The notes under the pieces are model-generated. The model ran no database searches and was not told where the DNA came from. It saw nothing but the letters and a program-made list of their open reading frames with translations. DNA of 64,000 bases from Sphingobium xenophagum NBRC 107872. Lineage in GTDB: Bacteria > Pseudomonadota > Alphaproteobacteria > Sphingomonadales > Sphingomonadaceae. Position numbers and translations under genes: made by a program. The stretch is from the NCBI RefSeq assembly GCF_000367345.1, contig NZ_BARE01000002.1, positions 124,001-188,000 on the forward strand, written 5' to 3'. Positions 56,883 to 64,000 of the stretch are shown here, piece after piece. Numbering within the stretch: position 1 is the stretch's first letter; each line of letters starts with the position of its first letter.

Positions 56883-57845
56883 TCAGCGCAGCTTGGTCTG
56901 CGCCGACGCCAGCCGACGCATCATCCGCAGGTCGCGGTCGGACAGGGATAGCGCCGTGTCGGTCCATGTTTCGACAATGTCGGTCAGTTCGGCCAATGTC
57001 AGCGGATTGACCCGCCGACCCGCCCGGTTGATGCCGACATAACCGGCATGATGGGCGCGATGGTCGCGAATCCATTGCGCGGTCGCCGCCTCGCCCTCTC
57101 CCGTTTCGACGACCTTGGCGACGATGCCCATCTCGCACATCTCGTCCGCGCTGTAGATGCGCCCCTCGGCAATCATCTCGCGCGCCAGCACCGGGCCGAC
57201 GCGCCGCGACAATATCGAATAGGCGCCCATGCCAGGGAACAGGCCGAACAGCACTTCGGGCAGGCCGAACTTGGCCTGACGCTCGGCAATGATGACGTCG
57301 AAGCACATCAGCGCCTCCAGCCCGCCACCCAGCGCGTCGCCCTGCGCCAGACCGATATTGATGATGCTCATGTCGTTGCAGTGCCAGATGCGATCGACGA
57401 TCTCGCAACAGGCGACGCCATAGCTGAGCAGGGTGGCGCGGTCGCGGCGCTGGATGCACTCGGCGAACATCTCCAGATCGCCGCCCAGGTTGAACACGCC
57501 GGGAAAGCGTGACCCCAATACCATGAATTTGAGCGGACCGTCGCGGCCGCTGCCGTCGGCGCCGCCATAGACGCGCTTGCTTTCGCGCTGCCACGCCATC
57601 GTGTCGCGAATCAGGCCAAGATTGGAATTGGGCCGTTCATGCGGAGTCATGAAGGCCCACAATGTCGCCAGCTCCTCGTCCCAGCGCACGTCGATCTGGC
57701 CCAGATCGAACAGGGTGGAGCGGCTGGTTGGAACCGCAATTTCCGCTACGGAAAAGGTGGGTTGATCGGTGTCAGGCGCAAAATGCTCCTCACCCGCGGT
57801 CTCGACCACGTCCCTTGCCGGATTAAACCGTCCTGAATCAATCAT
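56883..57845 (-). CDS. RpfF-like crotonase, candidate DSF fatty-acid signal synthase
   Basis: The 320-residue crotonase-fold protein has all the parts that mark RpfF: VFNLGGDLEMFAECI near residue 117, GLAQGDALGGGLEAL with Glu177, GLPEVLFGLFPGMGAYS with Glu197, and TLAELTDIVETWTDTALSLSDRDLRMMRRL at the end. The two glutamates are spaced by 20 residues, as are the catalytic Glu141 and Glu161 of Xanthomonas RpfF, which dehydrates and releases hydroxyacyl-ACP to make cis-2 unsaturated fatty acid signals. The first 80 residues are longer than in RpfF. Convergent with a c-di-GMP enzyme, 20 bases away. Generic enoyl-CoA hydratase is the alternative. Confidence 0.82.
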   Translation of the reverse strand: MIDSGRFNPARDVVETAGEEHFAPDTDQPTFSVAEIAVPTSRSTLFDLGQIDVRWDEELATLWAFMTPHERPNSNLGLIRDTMAWQRESKRVYGGADGSGRDGPLKFMVLGSRFPGVFNLGGDLEMFAECIQRRDRATLLSYGVACCEIVDRIWHCNDMSIINIGLAQGDALGGGLEALMCFDVIIAERQAKFGLPEVLFGLFPGMGAYSILSRRVGPVLAREMIAEGRIYSADEMCEMGIVAKVVETGEGEAATAQWIRDHRAHHAGYVGINRAGRRVNPLTLAELTDIVETWTDTALSLSDRDLRMMRRLASAQTKLR

Positions 57846-58082
57846 GTGCGTCCCCGTTTTTCTATTACGACTGAACAGAACAGGCTCGCAGGGAGGATGC
57901 AATGAACCCTCCATCAATGAACAGAGCGTTAACTATTTTTGCTCAGCACTGTTGCAAACGCGTCGTCACAAATCGGCCCGAATGCGACTCGCTGTGGTGG
58001 AAATGCAACAAATCGACCTGCCATGGCCTCTGTTGATCGTCGCTCAGGCCTTTGTTAACCTTTATTAATTAGCAACGGTCGA

Positions 58083-58262
58083 ATGAACGACCGCGATCAG
58101 GACTCCAAATTTGTCACGCTGGCCCTCCACGATGCGGCGGGTGCGGCATGGCCGTTGCGCCTGTCGGCGGACTGCCTGCGCTTCATCGGTCCCTATCGCC
58201 GGGTCGAAGGCTTCAACGTCGATGCGCTGATGCTGTTTGAAGGTGTGCGCAAGGCGGGCTGA
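58083..58262 (+). CDS. Hypothetical 59-residue protein
   Basis: The frame begins ATG 58083 and codes MNDRDQDSKFVTLALHDAAG, then AAWPLRLSADCLRFIGPYRR, then VEGFNVDALMLFEGVRKAG. It has third-position base use like its neighbours and lies 40 bases before tgt on the same strand. No recognised domain, signal or membrane helix. The spacer before it (57846-58082, 237 bases) is A+T-richer and should hold its promoter and that of the RpfF-like gene. Confidence 0.55.
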   Translation: MNDRDQDSKFVTLALHDAAGAAWPLRLSADCLRFIGPYRRVEGFNVDALMLFEGVRKAG

Positions 58263-58292
58263 ACCCTTGTGCCAGCGCCCGTTCGCTCATAA

Positions 58293-59432
<1,140 letters not shown>

Positions 59433-59477
59433 GCGATGGGTCATGCTCCCAACGGGGGGCAGTGATGTTTTCGCGCT

Positions 59478-61037
59478 TCACGGAATGACGCTGATCTCGA
59501 TCTTGTAGCCGCCCTCTTCGGCGTCATGGTCCAGCGGCGCGCGGAGCTGGCGCGACAGGCCGGTCAGCACCCGGCCATAGCGTTCGGCCAGATGGACCGT
59601 CATAGCGTCCGATCCGCGCAGCCCGTGCGACCGGACGCTCAGCAGCGCACGATCGTCGCGATCCGCCACTGCCCGTACCGCGATCCGCATCGTGCCTTGG
59701 GGGTCCAGCATCATCGCCAGTTCGACCAGTTCGGTCAGCAGGAAGGCGATCGGCACGGCAACATCCTGACTGATATGCAGGTCGTCCGCGTCGATCTGAA
59801 TGCCAAAGCGGCGCGCCTGCGCGGGCGCTGTGCCGCGCAGGCTGGCGGACAATTCGCTGATCAGCGGGCGCACGCCCACGCCGCGATTATCCTCCAGCTC
59901 GGCGAAATGATTGCGGTGGACGACCGAAAGCGCATCGACCCGCCGCTGGATCGAGGCATAGGCTTCGACCGCTTCGGGATCATGGGCCGATCGGGCGTGC
60001 AGGTTGATCAGGCTGGCGATGATCTGGAGGTTGTTCTTCACCCGATGATGCACTTCACGGGTCAGCTTGCGCTGTGTTTCCAGCCCCTGCGCCATTTCCG
60101 CTTCATGGGTGGCGACATCCTCGCTGATTTCGCGGAAGGTTTCGCCCAGCGCGACAATTTCCTGCGCCGGGGTGCGTACCTTTTGCAGCGGCTCCAGCAC
60201 TTCGCCCGGATGATAGGCCGCAACCGAACGGCGCAGCAGCACCAGCGGGCGGATCAACAGGCGATTGACGACGAACCAGCCGACCGCCGCGGCCGCAAAC
60301 CACATGACGAGCGGCAGGAAGAGCGAGAGCAATCGCGCCAGGGTCGCCGGCGGGTCGCGCACCGTCATGGTCAGCACCATGTCGGGCGGGTCGAGCCGCG
60401 CCGACAGGCTGCTGGCGCGGCCAGTGATCTGCGCGCCGCCGGGACGGCTGATGACCATGCGCGCGTCGCCCTGCCGCAGGGTGAGCTGCCGGTTCTGCAA
60501 GGCGGTTGCAGGATCGGCGACGCTTTCGAGATGGGCCTGCGAATAATAGGCAAGGCCGACCAGCTTGCCATTGCGGCTGCGGACCCGGCTTACCAGCACG
60601 TTCGATGCGGGCAGGAGTTGCGCAGCCCTGCCCTTGAAGCGGGCGCCAAAGACGATGCCAGCCGGTTCCGGCGCGGCTGATCCGCACAGGCGCTTGCCGC
60701 GCCGGTCGTAGATGTAAAACAGCCCGCCATCGCGGTCATGCGAGGTCAGGAAAAGCTCCAGCCGCTGGCAGATACTCTGGTCGCCACCGTCGTTGGCCAG
60801 GGTGTTGACGGTCAGTTCCAGTGCCGTCCGGTCCGATAGCAGATCCGCCGTCAGCTTGCGCGCGCTCTGCGTCACGGCGACGCGGAGCAAGGCGTCCTTT
60901 TCAAGATCGGCGGTGCGGATCGCCTGAAGCGAGGCGATCAGCGCGATCAGCCCCAACGGCAAAAGGGCCAGCGTCAGGATGAGGAACATCTTGACGCCCG
61001 TTGACCGGAGCAGACCGGCAAACGGCACGCCCGGCAA
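59478..61037 (-). CDS. phyP: PhyP-like membrane HisKA_2 protein with degenerate ATPase domain
   Basis: The 519-residue protein has a membrane helix at residues 17-40, a periplasmic sensor part (residues about 45-235), a second helix (238-260), a HAMP-like linker and a HisKA_2 motif LTREVHHRVKNNLQIIASL with His331. The ATPase domain is broken: the N-box reads ELVEL (436-440) where kinases have ELVTNA, the DxGxG box is SHGLRG, and the second glycine box is missing. Its place next to nepR and phyR and this decay match PhyP, the PhyR phosphatase of Sphingomonas. The start is TTG 61037 or GTG 61028; ATG 60989 would remove 16 residues. Confidence 0.85.
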   Translation of the reverse strand: MPGVPFAGLLRSTGVKMFLILTLALLPLGLIALIASLQAIRTADLEKDALLRVAVTQSARKLTADLLSDRTALELTVNTLANDGGDQSICQRLELFLTSHDRDGGLFYIYDRRGKRLCGSAAPEPAGIVFGARFKGRAAQLLPASNVLVSRVRSRNGKLVGLAYYSQAHLESVADPATALQNRQLTLRQGDARMVISRPGGAQITGRASSLSARLDPPDMVLTMTVRDPPATLARLLSLFLPLVMWFAAAAVGWFVVNRLLIRPLVLLRRSVAAYHPGEVLEPLQKVRTPAQEIVALGETFREISEDVATHEAEMAQGLETQRKLTREVHHRVKNNLQIIASLINLHARSAHDPEAVEAYASIQRRVDALSVVHRNHFAELEDNRGVGVRPLISELSASLRGTAPAQARRFGIQIDADDLHISQDVAVPIAFLLTELVELAMMLDPQGTMRIAVRAVADRDDRALLSVRSHGLRGSDAMTVHLAERYGRVLTGLSRQLRAPLDHDAEEGGYKIEISVIP

Positions 61038-61092
61038 TCGGGCGGCTCCGGTGCGGGCGGCCGGAGGAAGGCTGCCCCCGTTTATGGCTGTA

Positions 61093-61338
61093 TCAGTCCA
61101 GCTTGCTCAGCAGGTCGAGCATTTCGGAGGGAATATCTTCATCCACGGCGCGCTGATACACGGTGCGGAGCGCCTGGGACACATGGCCATCTTCCTTGGG
61201 GGCACGCTTGCGGCGTGACGAAGCGGCAGGTTGGCCGCTGTCCGGGCTGGTCACGCCATCCGGCTTGCCCCCTCCCGCCGCCTTACGTTCCGTCGATGAA
61301 GAAACCAAAATCAGCCCCTCTGAAGCAATATCCGACAC
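61093..61338 (-). CDS. nepR: Anti-sigma factor NepR
   Basis: NepR binds EcfG and keeps it from RNA polymerase until phosphorylated PhyR takes NepR away. The 81-residue protein has a disordered, basic N-terminal half and the family helices in GHVSQALRTVYQRAVDEDIPSEM plus LDLLSKLD at the C terminus. It starts with GTG 61338. It is divergent from phyR and 55 bases upstream of the phyP-like gene in the same direction, forming a probable nepR-phyP operon. Confidence 0.93.
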   Translation of the reverse strand: MSDIASEGLILVSSSTERKAAGGGKPDGVTSPDSGQPAASSRRKRAPKEDGHVSQALRTVYQRAVDEDIPSEMLDLLSKLD

Positions 61339-61368
61339 GCCAGTCTGCCCGTATTTGCGGGATTCTTA

Positions 61369-61391
61369 TAGAACGTCAATTCGCCGTTCTA
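61369..61391. promoter_or_regulatory. Inverted repeat in the nepR leader
   Basis: TAGAACG (61369-61375) and CGTTCTA (61385-61391) are perfect 7-bp arms with a 9-base spacer, lying between the proposed nepR promoter and its start codon. It may be an operator or an RNA hairpin. Function unknown. Confidence 0.35.
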
Positions 61392-61442
61392 CGCGATTGA
61401 TACAAAATTCACGATAAAATCGAAAAATCCATATGGCTGCGA

Positions 61443-61467
61443 AACAAATCTGCCCGTTGATGGTTCC
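61443..61467 (-). promoter_or_regulatory. Near-match EcfG promoter of nepR
   Basis: On the minus strand GGAAC (61467-61463), 16 bases, then TGTT (61446-61443) matches the EcfG consensus with one change in the -10 (TGTT for CGTT). It lies 104 bases before the nepR start and would give the usual autoregulation of the stress locus. Confidence 0.55.
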
Positions 61468-61630
61468 GGCGAGTGAAGCATTTTTTCTACGGCCGCGCTT
61501 TTGGCTATGTTTGGGGGCAGGGGGTTGCCATGACGGCAGTGACATTCCATCCTTTCCCATGCCGCCGCCATAGGCCGGCACCGATGCTTCGGGATTTTAC
61601 GCCCATTTTGGGCAGGGAGAAGATTTGACG

Positions 61631-62422
61631 ATGTCGCTTGGACAGCAATTGCACCCCCATCTTCCGTTCCTGCGGCGCTACGCTCGTGCGTTGACTGGCA
61701 GCCAGGCGCATGGCGACACCTATGTCCGCGCGACGCTGGAGGCGATCGTCGCCGCGCCGGAAGAATTTCCGTCCGACGTCGATCCTCGTCTGGGCCTGTA
61801 TCGTACCTTCCACGCCATCTGGTCCTCTTCGCATCTGGAAGATATTCCGATGTCGGTCGGCGGCAGCCGCGAAGCGATTGCGCAGGCGCGCCTTGCCCGC
61901 CTGACCCCGCTGCCGCGTCAGGCTTTGCTGCTCACTGCGCTGGAAGGCTTCACCATCGACGATGTGGCCTATCTGATCGATATGAGCAGCGCCGATGTGG
62001 AAGCGCTGGTCGAAGAGGCGCTGGGCGAGATCGAGGCGCAGACACGCGCCAAGGTGCTGATCATCGAGGATGAGCCGATCATCGCGATGGACATCGAAAC
62101 CATCGTCCGCGATCTGGGGCATGACGTCACCGCCATCGCCGTAACGGCGGAGGATGCGGTGCGTGAAGCGCTGGCCGATCGTCCGGGGCTGGTGCTGGCG
62201 GACATTCAGCTGGCCGACGACAGCAGCGGCATCGACGCGGTGAAGGACATTCTTGCCGAATTCTCCGTGCCGGTCATCTTTATCACCGCTTTTCCGGAAC
62301 GGCTGCTGACGGGCGAACGGCCCGAACCGACCTTCCTGATCACCAAGCCGTTCCAGCGATCGACCGTCAAGGCAGCGATTTCGCAGGCTTTATTCTTTGA
62401 CGAGGCGACCGCGCCGGCCTGA
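61631..62422 (+). CDS. phyR: General stress response regulator PhyR
   Basis: PhyR is an anti-anti-sigma factor with an EcfG-like domain and a receiver domain. The 263-residue protein has the sigma-like part at residues 1-137 (LPFLRRYARALTGSQAHGDTYV; LPRQALLLTALEGFTIDDVAYL) and the receiver at 140-258 with acidic residues Glu146-Asp147, phospho-acceptor Asp191 (LADIQLADDSSG), Thr219 in FITAFPE and Lys239 in LITKPF. Phosphorylation lets the sigma-like part bind NepR. ATG 61631 follows GGGAGAAG. It is divergent from nepR. Confidence 0.96.
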   Translation: MSLGQQLHPHLPFLRRYARALTGSQAHGDTYVRATLEAIVAAPEEFPSDVDPRLGLYRTFHAIWSSSHLEDIPMSVGGSREAIAQARLARLTPLPRQALLLTALEGFTIDDVAYLIDMSSADVEALVEEALGEIEAQTRAKVLIIEDEPIIAMDIETIVRDLGHDVTAIAVTAEDAVREALADRPGLVLADIQLADDSSGIDAVKDILAEFSVPVIFITAFPERLLTGERPEPTFLITKPFQRSTVKAAISQALFFDEATAPA

Positions 62423-62449
62423 ACGGCGCCGCCTTTATGACGCAATGTT

Positions 62450-62474
62450 GGAACTCCCGATCATCGCTGGCGTT
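62450..62474 (+). promoter_or_regulatory. EcfG promoter of the 43-residue membrane peptide gene
   Basis: GGAAC (62450-62454), 16 bases, CGTT (62471-62474): an exact match to the EcfG consensus. It starts 28 bases after the phyR stop and ends 29 bases before the ATG at 62504. It may also carry transcription on into ecfG. Confidence 0.88.
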
Positions 62475-62503
62475 AATGAGGCGTAACGATCGGGAGACGG
62501 GCA

Positions 62504-62635
62504 ATGGTTGAACCTGAAAAGCATATCGCGACCGAAGACGCGCGCAGCGGGTCGACGGAGCATGTCGTGCGGTATGTGCTGGGTATTTCGCTGGCACTCG
62601 CCGTCATCGTGATGCTCTTCGTTCTCTGGCGCTGA
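62504..62635 (+). CDS. 43-residue single-pass membrane peptide in the stress locus
   Basis: The frame reads MVEPEKHIATEDARSGSTEH followed by a hydrophobic helix VLGISLALAVIVMLFVLW and a final Arg. GGGAG lies 7 bases before the ATG, and an exact EcfG promoter precedes it, so expression under stress is likely. It is too short for most gene callers. The helix with N-terminal charged part suggests an inner-membrane peptide, perhaps a sensor or kinase modulator, but that is guesswork. No known family recognised. Confidence 0.75.
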   Translation: MVEPEKHIATEDARSGSTEHVVRYVLGISLALAVIVMLFVLWR

Positions 62636-62754
62636 CGGCGCGGATTGCGGAAACTGCTTTTTGACGGCACATGATTTAGGATGCGGGCGCATTTATGGCT
62701 TTGACGATGTCGGTTCATGGGATGAGGACGGCAACCAGCAAGGGGGGCGTACCC

Positions 62755-63423
62755 ATGACTGATCATGTTGGCGACAGCCACGATGCTATCGGCGCAGAGA
62801 TTGTGTCGGCCGAAGACCGGGCGCCACTGTCGGACGCCGACTTCAAGCGTGAGCTTGCCGCGGTCATTCCGCATCTGCGCGCTTTTGGCCGGTCGCTGTC
62901 GGGCAACCGCGATACGGCGGACGATCTGGTGCAGGAAACCCTGTTGAAGGCCTGGGCGGCGCGGCAGCGCTTTCAGGCTGGCACCAACATGCGCGCCTGG
63001 ACCTTCATCATCCTGCGCAATCATTATCTGTCGCAAATGCGCCGTTCGCGCTTTCGTGGCGACTGGGACGACCTGACCGCTGATCGCATCCTTGCGGCAC
63101 CTGCGTCGCAGGACAAGCATGTCGAACTGAGCGACATGCAGCGCGCCTTGCTACAGCTACCCCAGCCGCAGCGCGAGGCGCTGATCCTGGTGGGCGCTGG
63201 CGGTTTCGCCTATGAGGAGGCCGCCGAAATTTGCGGCGTCGCCGTCGGTACTATCAAGAGCCGCGTGGCCCGCGGTCGTGCCGCGCTGGAGCAGATCCTC
63301 GAAAGCGGGGAACTGCCATCGCGCCGCAGCCAGGAAACGACCGAAACGGCGGTGCTGGACGAAATCATGGATGATGTTGATCGGCTCAGCCGGGGCCGCG
63401 ATCATGGCCCGCTGGAGGACTGA
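62755..63423 (+). CDS. ecfG: General stress response ECF sigma factor EcfG
   Basis: EcfG (ECF15) directs RNA polymerase to GGAAC-N16/17-CGTT promoters. The 222-residue protein has region 2 in LRAFGRSLSGNRDTADDLVQETLLKAW and MRAWTFIILRNHYLSQMRRS, and region 4 in LPQPQREALILVGAGGFAYEEAAEI with GVAVGTIKSRVARGRAALE. ATG 62755 has AGGGGG 7 bases upstream and is preferred over ATG 62695. A spacer of 119 bases separates it from the 43-residue peptide gene. Confidence 0.95.
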   Translation: MTDHVGDSHDAIGAEIVSAEDRAPLSDADFKRELAAVIPHLRAFGRSLSGNRDTADDLVQETLLKAWAARQRFQAGTNMRAWTFIILRNHYLSQMRRSRFRGDWDDLTADRILAAPASQDKHVELSDMQRALLQLPQPQREALILVGAGGFAYEEAAEICGVAVGTIKSRVARGRAALEQILESGELPSRRSQETTETAVLDEIMDDVDRLSRGRDHGPLED

Positions 63424-63425
63424 CC

Positions 63426-63451
63426 GGAACGATCGCCCGACCTTGCCCGTT
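63426..63451 (+). promoter_or_regulatory. EcfG promoter of the 93-residue membrane protein gene
   Basis: GGAAC (63426-63430), 17 bases, CGTT (63448-63451) matches the consensus exactly. It lies 2 bases after the ecfG stop and 24 before the ATG at 63476. Confidence 0.88.
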
Positions 63452-63475
63452 GTAGCTCGCATAAGGAGACGCAAT

Positions 63476-63757
63476 ATGGGCGATACCCCCTTAGAACGGG
63501 ACGATCCGCCGCCTCATTTCACCACCACCGAGCCATCGCGTGGCAGCGGGGTCGTGTTTGCGCTGGTTGCGCTCGCGTTGATTTTGGCCATCGGTTTTTT
63601 CTATCTGACCAACGATCGTCGCGATGATCGCCAGGCCGAAGCCGTGACGAGCGCTGCGCAATCGGTCGATGATGCGGCTAAGCTGGTCGGGGACGCGGCC
63701 AAGAATGCGGCGGACAAATTACGCGACGGCAACGGATCGAAAGCGGCGGATCAATAG
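63476..63757 (+). CDS. 93-residue single-pass membrane protein downstream of ecfG
   Basis: The protein has a Pro/Asp-rich start (MGDTPLERDDPPPHFTTTEP), a membrane helix at residues 25-44 (GVVFALVALALILAIGFFYL), and an Ala-rich, heptad-like amphipathic region (SAAQSVDDAAKLVGDAAKNA, residues 59-78) facing the periplasm. The helix resembles stress-linked membrane proteins of the YtxH/CsbD kind in composition but not in clear sequence. AAGGAG lies 6 bases before ATG 63476. An exact EcfG promoter precedes it. Confidence 0.85.
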   Translation: MGDTPLERDDPPPHFTTTEPSRGSGVVFALVALALILAIGFFYLTNDRRDDRQAEAVTSAAQSVDDAAKLVGDAAKNAADKLRDGNGSKAADQ

Positions 63758-64000
63758 CGGCGCGATAGGCTGACACTGTAAAGCGGCTGGAGCGTGCAAT
63801 CATCGCGCGCGCCACCCCCAATCCCATCACACAAAGCCGATCCCTTCGCAGTCGGGGGTCGCCCATAATCCTGCGTCGGACCCGATCGGCGCGAAGGCGA
63901 GGCTTTTAAGAGCCGATAATCCCCATGGCTAAACATGGGGTTGACCGCGATTGGCGCACAGATTCAGGATTTCTTTGCCATTTTCGGGCAGGGTATGGCC
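63758..64000. other. Unassigned right end of the window
   Basis: No gene could be supported here. On the minus strand a frame is open from the right edge to a TAG at 63929-63931 and would end with LPENGKEILNLCANRGQPHV; it may be the tail of a gene beyond the window. A hairpin (CCCCATG 63921-63927, CATGGGG 63934-63940) overlaps that stop. A 61-codon minus-strand frame at 63751-63936 has no recognisable features. Confidence 0.3.

Noticed and set aside
63751..63936. 61-codon minus-strand frame at the right end
   Set aside because: Arg/Pro/Ser-rich, no ribosome site or family match; probably not coding.

Overview
The window is a GC-rich chromosomal segment from an alphaproteobacterium, most likely a sphingomonad (Sphingobium/Sphingomonas-like, Sphingomonadaceae). 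The evidence is the PhyR-NepR-EcfG general stress locus with a PhyP-like regulator, the alphaproteobacterial YlxR/L7Ae fusion in the nusA-infB operon, small single Flp pilins, and two abundant families of intergenic palindromic repeats of the sort seen in this group. Nearly all of it is core chromosome. There is no insertion sequence, prophage, CRISPR array, rRNA or tRNA that I can see.

Layout. 1-10 kb: the end of a XerD/XerC recombinase, accA, a secreted M48 metalloprotease with a textbook EcfG promoter, two Flp pilins, mutT, bacterioferritin and its ferredoxin, a DUF418 membrane protein divergent from bioC, a broken GIY-YIG gene, purL and a lipoprotein. 10-14 kb: xseB-ispA-coaD, a secreted cyclophilin, queA and a TetR regulator. 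14-18 kb: a LysR regulator divergent from a glutathione-dependent formaldehyde detoxification operon (adhC, VOC protein, fghA, NTF2-like). 18-31 kb: ilvD divergent from a LysR regulator, a Nudix hydrolase, an extensin-like protein, ppiD-trpE, tpiA, secG, pyrG and a lipoprotein sugar dehydrogenase. 31-43 kb: the translation/RNA operon rimP-nusA-(tautomerase)-ylxR-infB-rbfA-(hydrolase-tdk)-truB-rpsO-pnp. 43-51 kb: a HisKA_2 sensor kinase, bamD, recN, a small monooxygenase-like protein, ligA, an HxlR regulator divergent from an NAD(P)-binding protein, and a YghU-type glutathione transferase. 51-54 kb: a Usp protein and groES-groEL behind a CIRCE operator. 54-59 kb: a GNAT enzyme, a membrane GGDEF-EAL protein, a convergent RpfF-like crotonase (candidate DSF fatty-acid signal synthase), a 59-residue orphan and tgt. 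59-64 kb: the general stress response locus: phyP-like, nepR, divergent phyR, a 43-residue membrane peptide, ecfG and a 93-residue membrane protein.

How the parts fit. The most informative signal is the EcfG promoter motif GGAAC-N16/17-CGTT. It occurs exactly before the M48 protease (1245-1270), the 43-residue peptide (62450-62474) and the 93-residue protein (63426-63451), with a near match before nepR. This links a distant envelope protease and two undescribed small membrane proteins to the stress regulon encoded at the other end of the window. The PhyP-like protein keeps its histidine motif but has lost the kinase ATP-binding motifs, which fits a phosphatase rather than a kinase. Other points of note are an in-frame palindromic element inside truB, the pairing of an RpfF-like enzyme with a c-di-GMP enzyme, and a tautomerase gene embedded in the nusA operon.
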